NCBI GenBank assembly: GCA_036351435.1
Contig: JAZBPA010000077.1
Span: 1-7,769 of the forward strand
DNA length: 7,769 nucleotides
Reading direction: 5' to 3'
From: JAAUQA01 sp036351435
Lineage (GTDB): Bacteria; Pseudomonadota; Gammaproteobacteria; Competibacterales; Competibacteraceae
The notes beneath the pieces were generated by a model. It was given only the letters and a program-made list of their open reading frames with translations. It made no database searches and was not told the DNA's origin. The translations under genes were made by a program, and so were the position numbers. Positions 7,429-7,769 of the stretch are shown here, piece after piece (the first letter of the stretch is position 1; every line of letters starts with the position of its first letter).

Positions 7429-7431
7429 GCT

Positions 7432-7435
7432 GGAG
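7432..7435 (+). promoter_or_regulatory. Shine-Dalgarno site for the antitoxin remnant
   Basis: GGAG lies 6 bp before ATG 7442. It supports initiation at MTNLTISV rather than at the in-frame ATG 7427 or farther upstream. Confidence 0.6.
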
Positions 7436-7441
7436 TGTGCC

Positions 7442-7555
7442 ATGACCAATCTTACCATCAGTGTCGATGACGAAACCCTCACGTCAGTGCGCATCCGCGC
7501 TTTGCGGCAGAACACTTCCTTAAACGCTGTGCTGGGCCAGTACCTGTGGTTTTGA
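7442..7555 (+). CDS. Truncated ribbon-helix-helix antitoxin (VapB-like), orphan
   Basis: This 37-aa product begins MTNLTISVDDETL, the hallmark of RHH antitoxins that usually pair with PIN-domain toxins. The beta strand (LTISV, 4-8), helix A (DDETLTSVRIRALRQN) and helix B (TSLNAVLGQYL) are present. Family members usually run to 70-85 residues, with a C-terminal toxin-binding tail. Here a TGA follows YLWF, so only the DNA-binding part remains. No toxin gene follows before the window edge. The start is backed by GGAG 6 bp upstream. The ATG shares its CATG with an alternative tgpA ATG at 7443, so the two genes are head to head with almost no gap. It may be a remnant, or a minimal repressor acting on the shared 5' region. 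The frame also runs open upstream as antisense of tgpA, which is probably not coding. Confidence 0.7.
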   Translation: MTNLTISVDDETLTSVRIRALRQNTSLNAVLGQYLWF

Positions 7556-7659
7556 TCAGGGTTACAAGCTTGGTCTAATGAGGAATAAATTCAGCCGTGT
7601 GGAGCAAGAAAAAGGTAGGTAATCCATTGTCCAGCAAATTTAGTCTTGACATTAACGTT
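7556..7659. other. Degenerate junction between antitoxin remnant and maturase fragment
   Basis: I see no complete gene here. The frame of the maturase fragment is open from 7582 and reads through SKKKVGNPLSSKFSLDINV into the ATG at 7660, so part of this stretch may be coding or a dispersed repeat. The antitoxin's expected C-terminal tail is not recognisable in any frame. No terminator hairpin is evident. Confidence 0.4.
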
Positions 7660-7769
7660 ATGGAAAGACCTGACCCCTTCGCCGACCCCTTCGCCGACCC
7701 CTTCGCCCCTGAGTATGTCCGCGGTTGGATGGGCTACTTCGGCATCTCGGACTATTACCGACCAATCCC
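7660..7769 (+). pseudogene. ltrA: Group II intron reverse transcriptase/maturase, C-terminal fragment (continues off window)
   Basis: From ATG 7660 the frame reads three DPFA units and then EYVRGWMGYFGISDYYRPIP to the window edge. The part from YVRGW onward matches the maturase-specific region near the C terminus of bacterial group II intron-encoded reverse transcriptases, where Y-h-RGWM-x-YFGI is followed by YYRPIPEL and a WIRRRIR segment. The polymerase domain (YADD and fingers motifs) that should precede it is absent, so the gene is truncated at its 5' end and joined to repeat DNA. The frame stays open upstream to the TGA at 7579, with no stop at the junction. It could be the dead 5'-truncated end of a retroelement or a deletion product. 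The symbol names the family only; about 20 residues support the assignment. Confidence 0.6.
7672..7707 (+). repeat. Three perfect tandem copies of a 12-bp repeat
   Basis: GACCCCTTCGCC occurs at 7672-7683, 7684-7695 and 7696-7707 without mismatch. The 12-bp unit keeps frame and encodes DPFA three times. It sits exactly at the join between unrecognised DNA and the intron-maturase fragment. Slippage expansion at a rearrangement breakpoint is the simplest explanation. Confidence 0.95.

Noticed and set aside
7241..7441. N-terminal extension of the antitoxin frame
   Set aside because: It is antisense to the tgpA membrane domain, and the good ribosome-binding site together with the family start place initiation at 7442.
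7548..7622. Frameshifted continuation of the antitoxin
   Set aside because: The +1 frame reads about 24 codons to a TAA, but the residues do not resemble the usual antitoxin tail, so I cannot claim a frameshift.
7646..7651. TTGACA as a -35 element
   Set aside because: No -10-like hexamer occurs 16-18 bp downstream; the spacing falls on CCTGAC.
1..7769. CRISPR array, tRNA or rRNA
   Set aside because: No regularly spaced repeats, cloverleaf sequences or conserved rRNA segments were found on reading either strand.

Overview
The window looks like a piece of a proteobacterial chromosome, probably gammaproteobacterial. That placement is an inference from gene families: a two-domain glutamine-dependent NAD synthetase, a TgpA-type membrane transglutaminase and a COG2945-type hydrolase. 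No rRNA, tRNA or marker gene fixes the taxon. Sampled lines give about 58% G+C in nadE and about 40% in the middle of the window, so the composition is mosaic.

Left block (1-2746). The minus strand carries a voltage-gated K+ channel subunit with a C-terminal zinc ribbon, followed 27 bp later by the first 405 codons of nadE, whose 3' end lies beyond the left edge. A small alpha/beta hydrolase diverges from the channel gene across a gap of only about 40-60 bp.

Middle block (2747-4755). Three AT-richer plus-strand genes follow: a stand-alone integrase-type SAM-like domain protein with no catalytic domain, a Uma2-family PD-(D/E)XK nuclease-fold protein, and a membrane protein with two DUF3592-like segments. 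They look like accessory cargo. Gaps between them are 31-145 bp, so they need not be one operon. A 10-bp palindrome lies just upstream of the Uma2 gene.

Right block (4789-7769). A PAPS-dependent sulfotransferase (plus strand) converges on, and overlaps by 39 bp, a tgpA-like transglutaminase (minus strand). At the 5' end of tgpA, a 37-codon ribbon-helix-helix antitoxin remnant reads the other way; its ATG shares a CATG with one possible tgpA start. To its right is a damaged junction: three perfect copies of a 12-bp repeat run in frame into the C-terminal maturase region of a group II intron reverse transcriptase, which leaves the window.

I see no convincing complete new defence or mobile system. 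The most interesting points are the antitoxin/tgpA head-to-head arrangement, the repeat-joined intron-maturase fragment, and the channel with its zinc ribbon next to nadE.
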